Shown: positions 26,061-34,920 of the stretch, piece after piece
Layout of the letters: every line of letters begins with the position of its first letter
Position numbering within the stretch: position 1 is the first letter of the stretch
Origin: 2-02-FULL-45-10 sp964478235
GTDB lineage: Bacteria > Patescibacteriota > Patescibacteriia > Magasanikbacterales > GWA2-37-8
NCBI GenBank assembly: GCA_964478235.1
Contig: CAYZGX010000005.1
Location: forward strand, 1 to 64,000
DNA length: 64,000 bases
Direction: 5' to 3'
The notes under the pieces: model-generated
Database searches by the model: none
Told to the model about the DNA's origin: nothing
What the model saw: the letters and a program-made list of their open reading frames with translations, nothing else
Translations under genes and position numbers: made by a program

Positions 26061-26930
26061 TTAGAAAGTACCACAACCAGCTTGAGCGGTAGCGATAGCG
26101 GCATTGCCGACACTAACTTCAGTACCAAAGCCAGGACCAAAGGATGAATTGCTGAGGACAGTCTGACATTCTGCTGGAGGGGTGTTAAACGCCCCGCAGA
26201 TAGCCTGCTTCACTGCTTCTGGAGTACGAGCCACCGAAGCCTCTACACCGTTGATAATGAGCGTTGGAGAGCCTTGGACGCCATACTGGTTGTTGAGCTC
26301 CTCTTGAAGCGGATACAGTGGGTATTGACCACTGAGCCAAGTGTTTTGATCGTTGTATTTGGTAGTAATAGCAAATTTCTTATCTGTTCGAGAAATACAA
26401 CTGTTCAAAGTTGTCTGGTTTACTCCAGTTGATTGCAAACATTTCTTATAATCAGCTTCAGCACCAGTGTTCTGACCAGCCCCAAAGAAACATTTCAAAT
26501 ATGCTTGGAATTTAGCTGGCTGTTCAGATTGAATACAGTACTGACGAGTATTTTCATCAATTTCTTTTTTACCATGCATGATATATGACACGAATTTCAC
26601 ATCCATATCAGCTTTGTTCTTGAGAAGCTCCCAAGCTGGCACATAAGCTTTTTCCATTTGCAAACCATATGGGCAGTAGGACATAACAAACAGCTCTACT
26701 TTTGGTTTGTCGGATTTTGGCACCACTGGTGCTGGAGCGCTTGGAGCAGCTGGTTGAGCGGCGGTCGGTGCTGGAGCGGTGGCAACTTTAAAAGTATCAC
26801 TCTTTGATAAAGCCGAAACACCTAAAACAACAAAACCGACAGTTCCAAGAGTGAGAATCCCACCGACCACCCCAAGAATAAGGGCGCTTTTCGGATCAAG
26901 GAGTTCAAAAAAACTTTTCTGCTGTTCCAT
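26061..26930 (-). CDS. DsbA/thioredoxin-fold extracytoplasmic protein with CPYG site
   Basis: 289 residues. A membrane anchor (about 17-45), an Ala/Pro linker and a thioredoxin-fold domain opening VELFVMSYCPYGLQ are visible. The active-site position reads CPYG, a single-Cys CxxG rather than CxxC, and VQGSPTLIING supplies the cis-Pro loop. Several further cysteines in YCIQSEQ, LKCFFG, KKCLQS, NSCIS, ICGAF, AECQ and the C-terminal GCGTF suggest structural disulfides. It may act as a thiol isomerase or reductase or be a GILT-like protein. The chosen ATG (MEQQKSFF) avoids overlap with the upstream gene. Confidence 0.75.
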   Translation of the reverse strand: MEQQKSFFELLDPKSALILGVVGGILTLGTVGFVVLGVSALSKSDTFKVATAPAPTAAQPAAPSAPAPVVPKSDKPKVELFVMSYCPYGLQMEKAYVPAWELLKNKADMDVKFVSYIMHGKKEIDENTRQYCIQSEQPAKFQAYLKCFFGAGQNTGAEADYKKCLQSTGVNQTTLNSCISRTDKKFAITTKYNDQNTWLSGQYPLYPLQEELNNQYGVQGSPTLIINGVEASVARTPEAVKQAICGAFNTPPAECQTVLSNSSFGPGFGTEVSVGNAAIATAQAGCGTF

Positions 26931-26940
26931 AAGGAAAAAA

Positions 26941-27513
26941 TTAATAAATAAGGGTGCTGTAGAGCGTAGTATAGAGCTCTCCTGCGTCATCTAATTGTAC
27001 CTGACCAGAGCTATTCGTCAAGTCAATAAAGCTCTGGGGCGATGGTTTAGCTATAAAAGAGCGATACGGGCAGGCTGACAAGGCGACAACAGCGCTCGCT
27101 AGCGGAAAAAGGCGACGCATATACCAGGCGGTATAGCCCATAATAACGAGACTGAAGAGATCAGACCACTTCGGCGACCGATGCCAGGTAATAACAAACG
27201 GAATCGTTGGGTGGGCTTTTTTCCAAGCGATTAATTGCCGAGCTACACCCAATGTTGGACAGTGAATATGGATAATATCAAACTCGGCTAGCTTCAAAAA
27301 AGCCTGCGCCGAAGATGATAGCGACTGAAAAGAATGTGTTGAAGCCTTTAGGCTTGTTTCAAGGCGCTCTTTGGCAGTCACTGTGCCATATTGGATAGTC
27401 AGTGCTTCACTTTCAACCCCCTGTTTACCTTCAGCCGCAATCAGCGCAAAAGCGGACGACCTAATATCATCAAAATAGTCAAACGCTGAAGGAATAATAT
27501 GAACAACTCGCAT
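26941..27513 (-). CDS. GT4-like protein lacking the nucleotide-sugar-binding half
   Basis: 190 residues matching only the N-terminal Rossmann-like half of GT-B (GT4) glycosyltransferases: MRVVHIIPSAFDYFDD, FDIIHIHCPTLGVARQL, FVITWHRSPKWSDLF. The C-terminal donor-binding domain with its Ex7E motif is missing, and the ORF ends in unrelated sequence 10 nt before the next gene. It is either a degraded glycosyltransferase or a specialised half-enzyme. It follows the methyltransferase by 2 nt in the same operon. Confidence 0.6.
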   Translation of the reverse strand: MRVVHIIPSAFDYFDDIRSSAFALIAAEGKQGVESEALTIQYGTVTAKERLETSLKASTHSFQSLSSSAQAFLKLAEFDIIHIHCPTLGVARQLIAWKKAHPTIPFVITWHRSPKWSDLFSLVIMGYTAWYMRRLFPLASAVVALSACPYRSFIAKPSPQSFIDLTNSSGQVQLDDAGELYTTLYSTLIY

Positions 27514-27515
27514 AC

Positions 27516-28334
27516 CTATTTACGTGCTGTACTGTGAACGTTCGGTGACGGCACCCGATTAAACACGACAGATTCAAAATACACAAGACTATTAATTATT
27601 TTTTTGAAGATACTAAATAATCCAGGCGCTTTAACGGTGGCTGATAATGATTGAAAATACTCTTCGCCATTCACCTGCGACACTCCCCGTTTCTTTGCCG
27701 CTCTATCCATCAGATTAAAAGCGACAAACATAAGCATTTGTCCAAGCACGTGTTCGCTGTAACGAAACTGTATTTGAGAAAACCCAACTCGACGGTACAG
27801 GTCTTTAAGTGTCGCCCGAGAAAAATAATTAATATGACCAGCATGGCGACGGGTGAGATCACCCCTCAAACCAAAACGGCGACAAAAACCCCACAGCGAC
27901 GTTACATCGCCTTCACATGGAACATAAGCATAGAATACACCACCCGGCTTGAGTACACGATAGATTTCTCTCAAAACACTCGCTGGATCGGGCACGTGCT
28001 CTAATACATCAAAGATAAGGACGGCATCCATTGAAGCATCGGCATAGGGCAAACTATCACCATTTACCGCATAGACCACACCATCAGGCACTTCACGAGC
28101 CAAAGCAATAGCTGACTCACTAATATCACACCCAAAACAGTCTAGGTCCTGACGCAATTTTTTAATAGACCGAATAAACTGCCCCGCTCCCGAACCAACT
28201 TCAAGTACACTACCACCAGAGCGGACAGTATCGAGCGCTCGCCAAGCCGAACGCAGACGAAAACTAGCTAAATCAGCTGGCGACAAGCCAGCGTAGCCTC
28301 TTCCCCAAATAGATTGTTCGTAATTAAAGGCCAT
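27516..28334 (-). CDS. class I SAM-dependent methyltransferase
   Basis: 272 residues. The SAM-binding motif I is VLEVGSGAGQFIRS, motif II is GCDISESAIALAREV, and VLIFDVLEHVPDPASVLREI with the following VLKPGGVF is the usual Methyltransf_11 block. The C-terminal ~80 residues have hydrophobic stretches that may bind membrane or a lipid-linked substrate. By context it modifies a glycan or its lipid carrier. It lies 1 nt from the GT4 gene. Confidence 0.85.
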   Translation of the reverse strand: MAFNYEQSIWGRGYAGLSPADLASFRLRSAWRALDTVRSGGSVLEVGSGAGQFIRSIKKLRQDLDCFGCDISESAIALAREVPDGVVYAVNGDSLPYADASMDAVLIFDVLEHVPDPASVLREIYRVLKPGGVFYAYVPCEGDVTSLWGFCRRFGLRGDLTRRHAGHINYFSRATLKDLYRRVGFSQIQFRYSEHVLGQMLMFVAFNLMDRAAKKRGVSQVNGEEYFQSLSATVKAPGLFSIFKKIINSLVYFESVVFNRVPSPNVHSTARK

Positions 28335-28335
28335 A

Positions 28336-29463
28336 CTACAAAACTTTATAGACCCGCATAAGAGCTGACATATGAGTGTCCCACGAGCATTCTTCTACAA
28401 CTCTTTCGCGACCAGCGAGACCAAAAGCATTGCGTTCTTCAGGAGACATCTCCCCCATTCGTTTCATCACTGCGACCAACATATCCAAACTGGTACTTTC
28501 AAACAAAAAACCGTCTTGACTGTCGCGGACACGAGATCGCACGCCAGGAATATTACTGGCTATTACCGGACACCCGGCCGACAAAGCTTCAGCCGCTACA
28601 AGCGCAAACGATTCCGCCGCCCCAACTGACGCCACCACCAAACAATGTGCCGATTGATAATATTGATTAAGCGCTATCTGCGAAGGCAAACGACCGACAA
28701 AACGTACCCGGTCTTGAAGCCCTAACTCCAAAGCTAACGCTCGGTATTCATTAATACTATATCCCCCACTCACCACCGCGAGCACCATGTTTTCGGGCAA
28801 GCGAGCAAGTGCTTTTATTACCCAATCAAGACGTTTAAACGGTAATGGGTTGCCAACAAATAAAAAAATCTTTTTATGTTGAAAACCATCAAGCGCTGAC
28901 GGTACAGGCGCTCCAGCTTCAGGGTGAAAGACAGTGGTATCAACGGCATTAGAAATAACTTCCAACCGCTCTTCACTTAATCGTTTGCCAAATCGACTAG
29001 AACGAATATGTTGAGCGTCAACGGCAATCACTCGCTCAGCCATAGACAAAAACAAACGCGCCCACACCGTGTCGTAGACCACTTGAATAAAATGTTTCAA
29101 TAAACCAGTTGGCGCCGCATCCATATGATACGTCACCACATACGGCACACGAAACATAATCCGAGCAATGAGTACCCACTCGAGCGCCCCATACCATGGA
29201 TAATGTACGTGGACGATATCAAATCCACGCAAACGCCAAGCGAGCTGGGGCACAAGGCCAGCATCACCAACTTTGAGCCACGTTTTTAAACGTACCACTG
29301 TGTAAGGTAAAGTCTCATCCTGCTCATAGGAAATACCGTGATCAAGCGTAAAAACAGTGACGTCCTCTCCAAGCGCTGTCAGACGTTTAGCCTCTTCGTG
29401 AACGACCACCCCCATACCACCAACGTGCGGTGGTAATGTGGCAACAACATGCGCTATTTTCAT
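28336..29463 (-). CDS. GT4-family glycosyltransferase
   Basis: A 375-residue GT-B enzyme that uses a nucleotide sugar. The N-terminal domain has HVVATLPPHVGGMGVVVHE; the C-terminal domain has KIFLFVGNPLPFKRLDWVIK and the donor-binding Ex7E motif ESFALVAAEALSAGCPVI. Sugar and acceptor cannot be told. It overlaps the DUF2304 gene by 4 nt, so they are translationally coupled. Confidence 0.9.
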   Translation of the reverse strand: MKIAHVVATLPPHVGGMGVVVHEEAKRLTALGEDVTVFTLDHGISYEQDETLPYTVVRLKTWLKVGDAGLVPQLAWRLRGFDIVHVHYPWYGALEWVLIARIMFRVPYVVTYHMDAAPTGLLKHFIQVVYDTVWARLFLSMAERVIAVDAQHIRSSRFGKRLSEERLEVISNAVDTTVFHPEAGAPVPSALDGFQHKKIFLFVGNPLPFKRLDWVIKALARLPENMVLAVVSGGYSINEYRALALELGLQDRVRFVGRLPSQIALNQYYQSAHCLVVASVGAAESFALVAAEALSAGCPVIASNIPGVRSRVRDSQDGFLFESTSLDMLVAVMKRMGEMSPEERNAFGLAGRERVVEECSWDTHMSALMRVYKVL

Positions 29464-29792
29464 ACTTTTCTATCACTATTTTTGAGTGCTACTTCACGAG
29501 TAAGCGTGGTAATATCCCGTTTTGCCCGCTCCAAAGCGACCACCAAGCGAAAAACAGTAAAAAATAAAATAAAGAGCGAGACATACACTACCAAATCGGC
29601 TCCGCGGCCAACACCGAGGAGTTTGGCCGACTGCGAGGCCACTTCGGGAATAATAACCACTACCAAGGCCGATAAAAACACGCCGGCCCACACGAGCAGG
29701 CTACCAAGCGACACATCGTTGGCCCGGAAACGAGCCAACACCCGAACGAGCGCAAGAAGACAAAAAATGATTAAAACAATTTGAATCGGCAT
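29460..29792 (-). CDS. DUF2304 family membrane protein
   Basis: 110 residues with three membrane spans and a charged C-terminal helix (LVVALERAKRDITTLTREV), matching DUF2304. These small proteins commonly lie beside GT2 glycosyltransferases and are thought to be partners in polyprenyl-sugar metabolism. Two adjacent ATGs exist; the second (29792) is better spaced from the AAGGAG ribosome site. It lies between the GT2 and GT4 genes. Confidence 0.8.
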   Translation of the reverse strand: MPIQIVLIIFCLLALVRVLARFRANDVSLGSLLVWAGVFLSALVVVIIPEVASQSAKLLGVGRGADLVVYVSLFILFFTVFRLVVALERAKRDITTLTREVALKNSDRKV

Positions 29793-29800
29793 CATACTCC

Positions 29801-30463
29801 TTATTTAATAAATGAACCAAAGATGAGATCGGCGACAATACGAAGACCGCCAAGCACACCTTGGCCATATTCATGGTACGTCACTTCCACCGGAAATTCA
29901 ATAAACGGCAGGGCATTAGCGTGTACTTGGCGGACAATGTCGGTGTTATGAGCCATACCGTCATAGCGAATAACAATTTTTTTGACGGCCGAGCGAGTGA
30001 GAATGCGAAAACCATTATGAGCGTCAGATAAATACAAGCCAGTAAAGAAAAAATTCAATACTCGCGCTACTGGCAAAATAACCACTCGCTTAAACCATGG
30101 CAATTTAGAACGTGCATCAAGAAAGCGAGATCCGAAGAGCACCTCTGCTTGTGCCTTAGTAAGCGCCTCAATCGCTGGTGCAATATCGGCTGGATTAAAT
30201 TGTAAGTCAGCATCAAAATGAACCACGAGTGTCGCCCCCTGAGACAAGGCATATTCATCCCCCGTCTGAAGCGCCGCTCCTTGCCCACGATTGACAACAT
30301 GGCGAAGCACCGTTGCCCCAGAAGAGCGCGCCTCCCCCGCCGTATCGTCAGTTGAGCCATCATCCACCACTACAACGTGAGTAAAACCATGTTCAAAAAG
30401 GCCGCGGATAACGCGACCTATTTTTTGACCTTCATTATAGGCTGGGATAACGACAACCTGCAT
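29801..30463 (-). CDS. GT2 glycosyltransferase, dolichyl-phosphate-mannose-synthase-like
   Basis: A 220-residue GT-A enzyme. IPAYNEGQKIGRVI, VVDDGSTDDTAGEA and the metal-binding HFDADLQFNP are the family landmarks, with a short hydrophobic C-terminus. It probably makes a polyprenyl-phosphate monosaccharide (dolichyl-phosphate-mannose-like), used by membrane GT-C enzymes; the polytopic protein at 5.7-7.8 kb is a candidate user. Its operon partners are the epimerase upstream and DUF2304 downstream. Confidence 0.88.
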   Translation of the reverse strand: MQVVVIPAYNEGQKIGRVIRGLFEHGFTHVVVVDDGSTDDTAGEARSSGATVLRHVVNRGQGAALQTGDEYALSQGATLVVHFDADLQFNPADIAPAIEALTKAQAEVLFGSRFLDARSKLPWFKRVVILPVARVLNFFFTGLYLSDAHNGFRILTRSAVKKIVIRYDGMAHNTDIVRQVHANALPFIEFPVEVTYHEYGQGVLGGLRIVADLIFGSFIK

Positions 30464-30468
30464 ACAGC

Positions 30469-31515
30469 TTATCTAAGCGTCGGTGAACCAAAATCATTAT
30501 TAAACATCAAGGCTTCGCGGTGGGCAATAACGTAATCAATCGTCTTGCGCAAACCGTCTTCAAGACGAACCAGAGGCATCCAACCCATTGTTTCCTTAGT
30601 ATAAGTTAAATCAGGAATACCCTTGCGTGTCAAGAAGAGAAGCGGTTTTTCAAAGACCAGTTTTGACTTAGAATTGGTCATAGAAATAACCATCTCTGCC
30701 ACCTCTTTGTAAGGCACTTCACGATCACCACCAAGATTAGCAATCAATGTTGAAGGCTCAGCCGACATCAAACGCACCAAACCATCAACCATATCAGTCA
30801 CATAACAGAGCGACGTGGAAAATGACTCGTCGCCATAAATTACCAAATCTTTGCCTTGAAGCGCGTTGTAGATAAAATCAGGGATCAGCCGCTTTTCAAG
30901 CAGTGCCATGTTCGGGCCATACGTGGTAAAGACACGGGCAATTTTAGCATCAATCCCATAGACCTGACGATAGGTGTCCACGCATGTTTCCGCAAAACGC
31001 TTACCTTCATCATAACAAGCGCGTGGCGAAATATGGTGCACCACCCCATGATCGGTTTCTTTAAAGGTGCGGCGATTATCAACACTTTCGCCATAAACCA
31101 CTGAGCTGGAAGTAAACAAATATTTAGCTCGATATTTTACCGCTAAATCAAGGGAGTTAATCATCGTAACCGAGTTGGCACGAAGCGCATCCATTTTCAT
31201 CTTTTCAAAATTTTCTGGGTTAGCACTACAAGCCAAATTATATACCTCTTGAATCCCCTGAAACTTCACCCGGAACTTATCCAGCTCATCAAAAGCGTTC
31301 AAATCAATCGGTGTCGTAACATCATGATTGATAAATTCAAAATCAGGATACTGTAATAAATGTTTAATATTGTTCGGGTGCGAATTAGTGAAGTTATCAA
31401 TACAGATAACATTCGCATCACGAAGCAGGCGCTCACACAAATGCGAGCCGATAAACCCAGCCCCTCCGAGGACAAGGACGTTCTTTTTTTCAAAAATTGG
31501 CATTGAGTCCACCAT
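30469..31515 (-). CDS. NAD-dependent epimerase/dehydratase (extended SDR)
   Basis: 348 residues. It has the Rossmann NAD-binding VLVLGGAGFIGSHLCERLL, the SSSVVYG strand and the catalytic Tyr-Lys in YDEGKRFAET. TYGPNMALLEKRLIPDFI and the C-terminal layout resemble UDP-glucuronate decarboxylases and NDP-sugar epimerases. It would supply a modified nucleotide sugar to the glycosyltransferases that follow. An alternative ATG four codons later (MPIFEKK) is possible. First gene of the operon. Confidence 0.9.
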   Translation of the reverse strand: MVDSMPIFEKKNVLVLGGAGFIGSHLCERLLRDANVICIDNFTNSHPNNIKHLLQYPDFEFINHDVTTPIDLNAFDELDKFRVKFQGIQEVYNLACSANPENFEKMKMDALRANSVTMINSLDLAVKYRAKYLFTSSSVVYGESVDNRRTFKETDHGVVHHISPRACYDEGKRFAETCVDTYRQVYGIDAKIARVFTTYGPNMALLEKRLIPDFIYNALQGKDLVIYGDESFSTSLCYVTDMVDGLVRLMSAEPSTLIANLGGDREVPYKEVAEMVISMTNSKSKLVFEKPLLFLTRKGIPDLTYTKETMGWMPLVRLEDGLRKTIDYVIAHREALMFNNDFGSPTLR

Positions 31516-31548
31516 ACGATAGGTTTATATAAAGAGTACGTACCAAGA

Positions 31549-31578
31549 AGTATACCATTTTTAGCGCGAAACTGGCAA
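31549..31578 (-). promoter_or_regulatory. promoter of surface-glycan operon
   Basis: Minus-strand TTGCCA (31573-31578), 18 bp, TATACT (31549-31554), embedded in the 3' end of the subtilase gene; the leader is about 30 nt. Confidence 0.6.
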
Positions 31579-33492
31579 AACAACCTTACCCTGCTCAGCG
31601 TTACGATTATCACGAACACCAAACTTCCCCCCAAGCGAAGTATACGGGACAAATCCGAGTCGTCCATGAGCCCCACGAACAATCAGAAGACGCCAAATCT
31701 TTTTAGAATTAACAGCGCCTAAAGTGTCAAAACGACTCGTCTTTAAAGAAACATCAATGATAGCCTGAAGTGTATCTTTGCCGCGCGTAAATAGCAGAAC
31801 TACCTGTTCTCCCCCATCGCCTTGAAGTGGTGCCATTGTCATAGTGACAAAAGATCGCACATTTGGAATGGTGTATGACGTCGCCTCATCATCAAGCAAA
31901 TTAAACTGTTCTAAAAGCAATCCTTTATTTTTAGCATTTCGCGCAAACACCACAACTGGCGATTGAATACCAGTCGACCATGCAACAACACTATCATTAA
32001 CAATATACCCTTTACGTTCAACTCCCTTAGCGTCATACATCGCAAAGGTAGATTTCTTACTCTTCATATTATACCGGCCAACCATCACCGCTCCCGGATA
32101 CTGCGTGAGTGAAACTTGGCGAATGCCAAGTAGTTTTTCATTAGCACTAGGGGCAAAAGGCAGTGAATATTCACTCTCTAAGCCGCCGTCTGGGCGAAGC
32201 AGACGAATATAGTAGGTTTTATCACGCTGCAACAATAGTGCTACTGTTTTATCTAAAGGATCAGAAGATAGACTCAAAATACGTGAACCAGAAACAAAAG
32301 CGAGCGTAGAAGTCGCACCGGTTACAACATCGCGCGAGAATACCTGATTACCTGAAAAGGTATACAGCATTCCTTCGGGCTCAGGGCTCGGAGCACTATC
32401 AGCCGATTGAAGAGCTCGACCAACATTGAGCCGGCTAACGGTAAATCCAGAGTTTACCCCCGTGATTGAGTCTGCACTAGAAATAAGCGTAGAAATAATG
32501 GTTGGCGCTACCCAATCCGGTCGACGAGCTTTGAGAAGCGCGGCAGCACCAGCAATCAAAGGGGCGGCAAATGATGTCCCGCGCCACGGCCCACCAAATG
32601 AATTGGTGTAACCATATTGCGGAGCGTAGCGCTCCGTCGAATACAAACCATCACCCGGCGCCATAATATCAATACAACTATGGGTATTACTAAAATCACT
32701 AACAACATCGCGACCATCTACCGAACCAACGGCTAGAATCCAATTTTCAACCGAGCCTTTGTCGTAGCAAGCGGGAAACGTATTGATAAGACCACTCACG
32801 TCTGAAGTATGATTGCCGGCTGCTGCCACAATCACAATGCCTTTTTTATATGCCTGATAGAGCGTTTCTTTAAGGAGTGCATCACTCATTTCAGAAACAA
32901 AACTCATACTAATTACATCAACCCCCTCCGCAACAGCATAGTCAACCGCTTTAATAACGTTACTAATCGCTCCAGAGCCATGGCTATTAATCGCTCGAAG
33001 AGGCATCATTTGAACATTCCAGTTCAAACCCACACCATCTCGACTATTATCACCACGAGCGCCGATGAGACCGGCAATAATGGTGCCATGACTCACTGAT
33101 TCTTTATCATCGCGAGAATCAAACACCGACGTTCGAGGATCGTTGGTATTCTCCACAAAGTTCCAACCATGAACATCGTCAACATACCCATTTCTATCAT
33201 CATCAATATTATTATCTGGAACCTCTTTTTTATTTGTCCAAACATTAGATGCTAAATCATCATGCCAGCTATCAAAGCCGGTATCAATAATAGCAACAAT
33301 CACCTGCTTTGACCCCGTAGAAATATCCCAGGCTGTGGGCGCATTAATCTGCGACCACATCATCTGCTGATCGGCAAAACGCGGATCATTTGGAGTGCGA
33401 GCCATAACGCTTCCTGGAAACGAAAAAACAGTCGCAAGACTAGCGACCGTAAGGATTGCCTTTTTTGCTACTGTGCGATATACTCTGACCAT
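31561..33492 (-). CDS. secreted subtilisin-like serine protease (S8) with C-terminal extension
   Basis: 643 residues. A signal peptide (about 10-32, ending VMA) precedes a subtilase domain with Asp70 (VAIIDTGFD), His135 (VSHGTIIAGL), oxyanion Asn227 (AAAGN) and Ser307 (RGTSFAAPLIAG). After residue ~350 comes a ~290-residue beta-rich region of unknown type. It is probably an extracellular or surface protease. The open frame continues 105 codons upstream, but that stretch overlaps the divergent transferase gene and lies before the promoter, so the ATG at 33490-33492 is used. Confidence 0.92.
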   Translation of the reverse strand: MVRVYRTVAKKAILTVASLATVFSFPGSVMARTPNDPRFADQQMMWSQINAPTAWDISTGSKQVIVAIIDTGFDSWHDDLASNVWTNKKEVPDNNIDDDRNGYVDDVHGWNFVENTNDPRTSVFDSRDDKESVSHGTIIAGLIGARGDNSRDGVGLNWNVQMMPLRAINSHGSGAISNVIKAVDYAVAEGVDVISMSFVSEMSDALLKETLYQAYKKGIVIVAAAGNHTSDVSGLINTFPACYDKGSVENWILAVGSVDGRDVVSDFSNTHSCIDIMAPGDGLYSTERYAPQYGYTNSFGGPWRGTSFAAPLIAGAAALLKARRPDWVAPTIISTLISSADSITGVNSGFTVSRLNVGRALQSADSAPSPEPEGMLYTFSGNQVFSRDVVTGATSTLAFVSGSRILSLSSDPLDKTVALLLQRDKTYYIRLLRPDGGLESEYSLPFAPSANEKLLGIRQVSLTQYPGAVMVGRYNMKSKKSTFAMYDAKGVERKGYIVNDSVVAWSTGIQSPVVVFARNAKNKGLLLEQFNLLDDEATSYTIPNVRSFVTMTMAPLQGDGGEQVVLLFTRGKDTLQAIIDVSLKTSRFDTLGAVNSKKIWRLLIVRGAHGRLGFVPYTSLGGKFGVRDNRNAEQGKVVLPVSR

Positions 33493-33502
33493 AGATACAT
33501 AC

Positions 33503-33531
33503 AGTATACTATGTATTATCGCGTCAAACAA
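33503..33531 (-). promoter_or_regulatory. subtilase promoter containing AGTATACT palindrome
   Basis: Minus-strand TTGTTT (33526-33531), 17 bp, TATACT (33503-33508), 10 nt before the subtilase ATG. AGTATACT is self-complementary, so the plus strand also shows TATACT directly against the transferase ATG. Confidence 0.55.
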
Positions 33532-34881
33532 CTCACCCTTATTCTCGGCGATTTGAGCATGCTCTATGCCGGTTTTTTTATTGGCGTCTATGTGCGCTAT
33601 GGCGGTCAGCCGCTTCCGGGAATTGTAGAAGGCCTTCTCCCCCACCTGAGCTTTCTGTTTGTTGGTGCCTTGAGCATTCTTTTTATTATCGGCCTCTACG
33701 ACATCGGCAAAAACAGAAACACCGCAGGATTTTTCAAAAAAATACTTATCTCCGCCGTTATTTGGATGATGCTCGCCGTTATCTTCTTCTATACTAACAC
33801 CACTCAAAACGTTACCCCAAAAACCACCCTAGCCCTTGTTACCTTATTTAGTTTTGGCTTCATCGCTTTGTGGCGCGCTTTATATAACCAATTCATTTCT
33901 ACAGCTTTTCTCACCACTAAAGTTATTTTTGCCGGCGCTGTGGCCGAAACAATCGAAGTGATGAAACTGCTCACCTCTGGACGAGAACACGGCTACGAAG
34001 TTTTGGGCTATGTTAGTAAATCAGCTCAAGCTGAACTTGGCGATTTGCCACACCACACCACCATCAACGGACTTATTAAAAAAGTTGGCTTTCCTGAACT
34101 CATCGTCGTTTCACCACCACTCACCAATAACCAAGCAGTTCTGAACGAACTCTACGAAGCAATTTTCCGCCAAACGAGCGTCGTGATGCTCAGTGATTTT
34201 TATGAGCAACTTTTTGGTCGCGTCCCGTCATTTATCTTTTCCGAAAGCTGGTTTATCACCAATCTACGCGAACAACAGAAAAAAATATATGACCGTCTGC
34301 GCATTTTCCTAGACTACGCCGCAGCGATTCTTATGGGTGCCTTCTTTGTTGTCACCTTCCCACTCGTCGCTCTCGCTATCAAACTAAGCTCTCGCGGACC
34401 AGTTCTTTTCCGCCAAGTGCGCATCGGTCGGGGTGGTCAAAAATTCACTATCGTGAAATATCGCACAATGCAGGCACTCAGCTCTGACGGTAGCGCCGAA
34501 GTAGCTGGCCCAGAATTTGCCAAAATTGGCGACAGTCGCGTCACCGCTGTTGGCACACTTCTCCGCCGGACTCGCATTGATGAAATCCCTCAATTTTGGA
34601 ATATCCTGCGTGGCGAAATGGGGCTCATCGGCCCACGCCCTGAGCGACCAGAGTTTGTTGAACAACTTACTCAAGAAATGCCATTCTACACTCTCCGCCA
34701 CCTGATTAAGCCAGGGCTCACTGGCTGGGCACAAGTACAACACTCCTATTACGGCACCCTGTCAGAAAATCTCCTCAAGCTTCAATATGACCTCTATTAT
34801 GTGAAGCACCGCGGTCCGCTGATTGACCTCTCTATTGCTCTCAAAACCATCAACGTCCTCGCTCGTTTCATGGGACGCTAA
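33511..34881 (+). CDS. initiating sugar-phosphate transferase (polyprenyl glycosylphosphotransferase, WbaP/PglC-like)
   Basis: 456 residues. Four or five N-terminal membrane spans, a CoA-binding-like Rossmann segment (about 140-260), a further span, then the catalytic bacterial sugar transferase domain with FRQVRIGRGGQKFTIVKYRT and GEMGLIGPRPERPEF. It transfers a sugar phosphate to undecaprenyl phosphate and so starts the repeat unit of a surface polysaccharide. A plus-strand TATACT directly abuts this ATG, so transcription must come from further upstream or translation must start later (the next ATG is at 33559). Confidence 0.92.
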   Translation: MYYRVKQLTLILGDLSMLYAGFFIGVYVRYGGQPLPGIVEGLLPHLSFLFVGALSILFIIGLYDIGKNRNTAGFFKKILISAVIWMMLAVIFFYTNTTQNVTPKTTLALVTLFSFGFIALWRALYNQFISTAFLTTKVIFAGAVAETIEVMKLLTSGREHGYEVLGYVSKSAQAELGDLPHHTTINGLIKKVGFPELIVVSPPLTNNQAVLNELYEAIFRQTSVVMLSDFYEQLFGRVPSFIFSESWFITNLREQQKKIYDRLRIFLDYAAAILMGAFFVVTFPLVALAIKLSSRGPVLFRQVRIGRGGQKFTIVKYRTMQALSSDGSAEVAGPEFAKIGDSRVTAVGTLLRRTRIDEIPQFWNILRGEMGLIGPRPERPEFVEQLTQEMPFYTLRHLIKPGLTGWAQVQHSYYGTLSENLLKLQYDLYYVKHRGPLIDLSIALKTINVLARFMGR

Positions 34882-34910
34882 AAAACAGACCATTCGTGGT
34901 CTGTTTTTTT
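34881..34910. terminator. bidirectional terminator between sugar transferase and pyrG
   Basis: AAAAAACAGACCA and TGGTCTGTTTTTTT arms around TTCG. Confidence 0.9.
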
Positions 34911-34920
34911 ATTTTTTACA

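Noticed and set aside
33493..33807. Longer N-terminus for the subtilase
   Set aside because: The extra 105 codons lie upstream of the promoter and antisense to the sugar transferase; the signal peptide starts at 33492.
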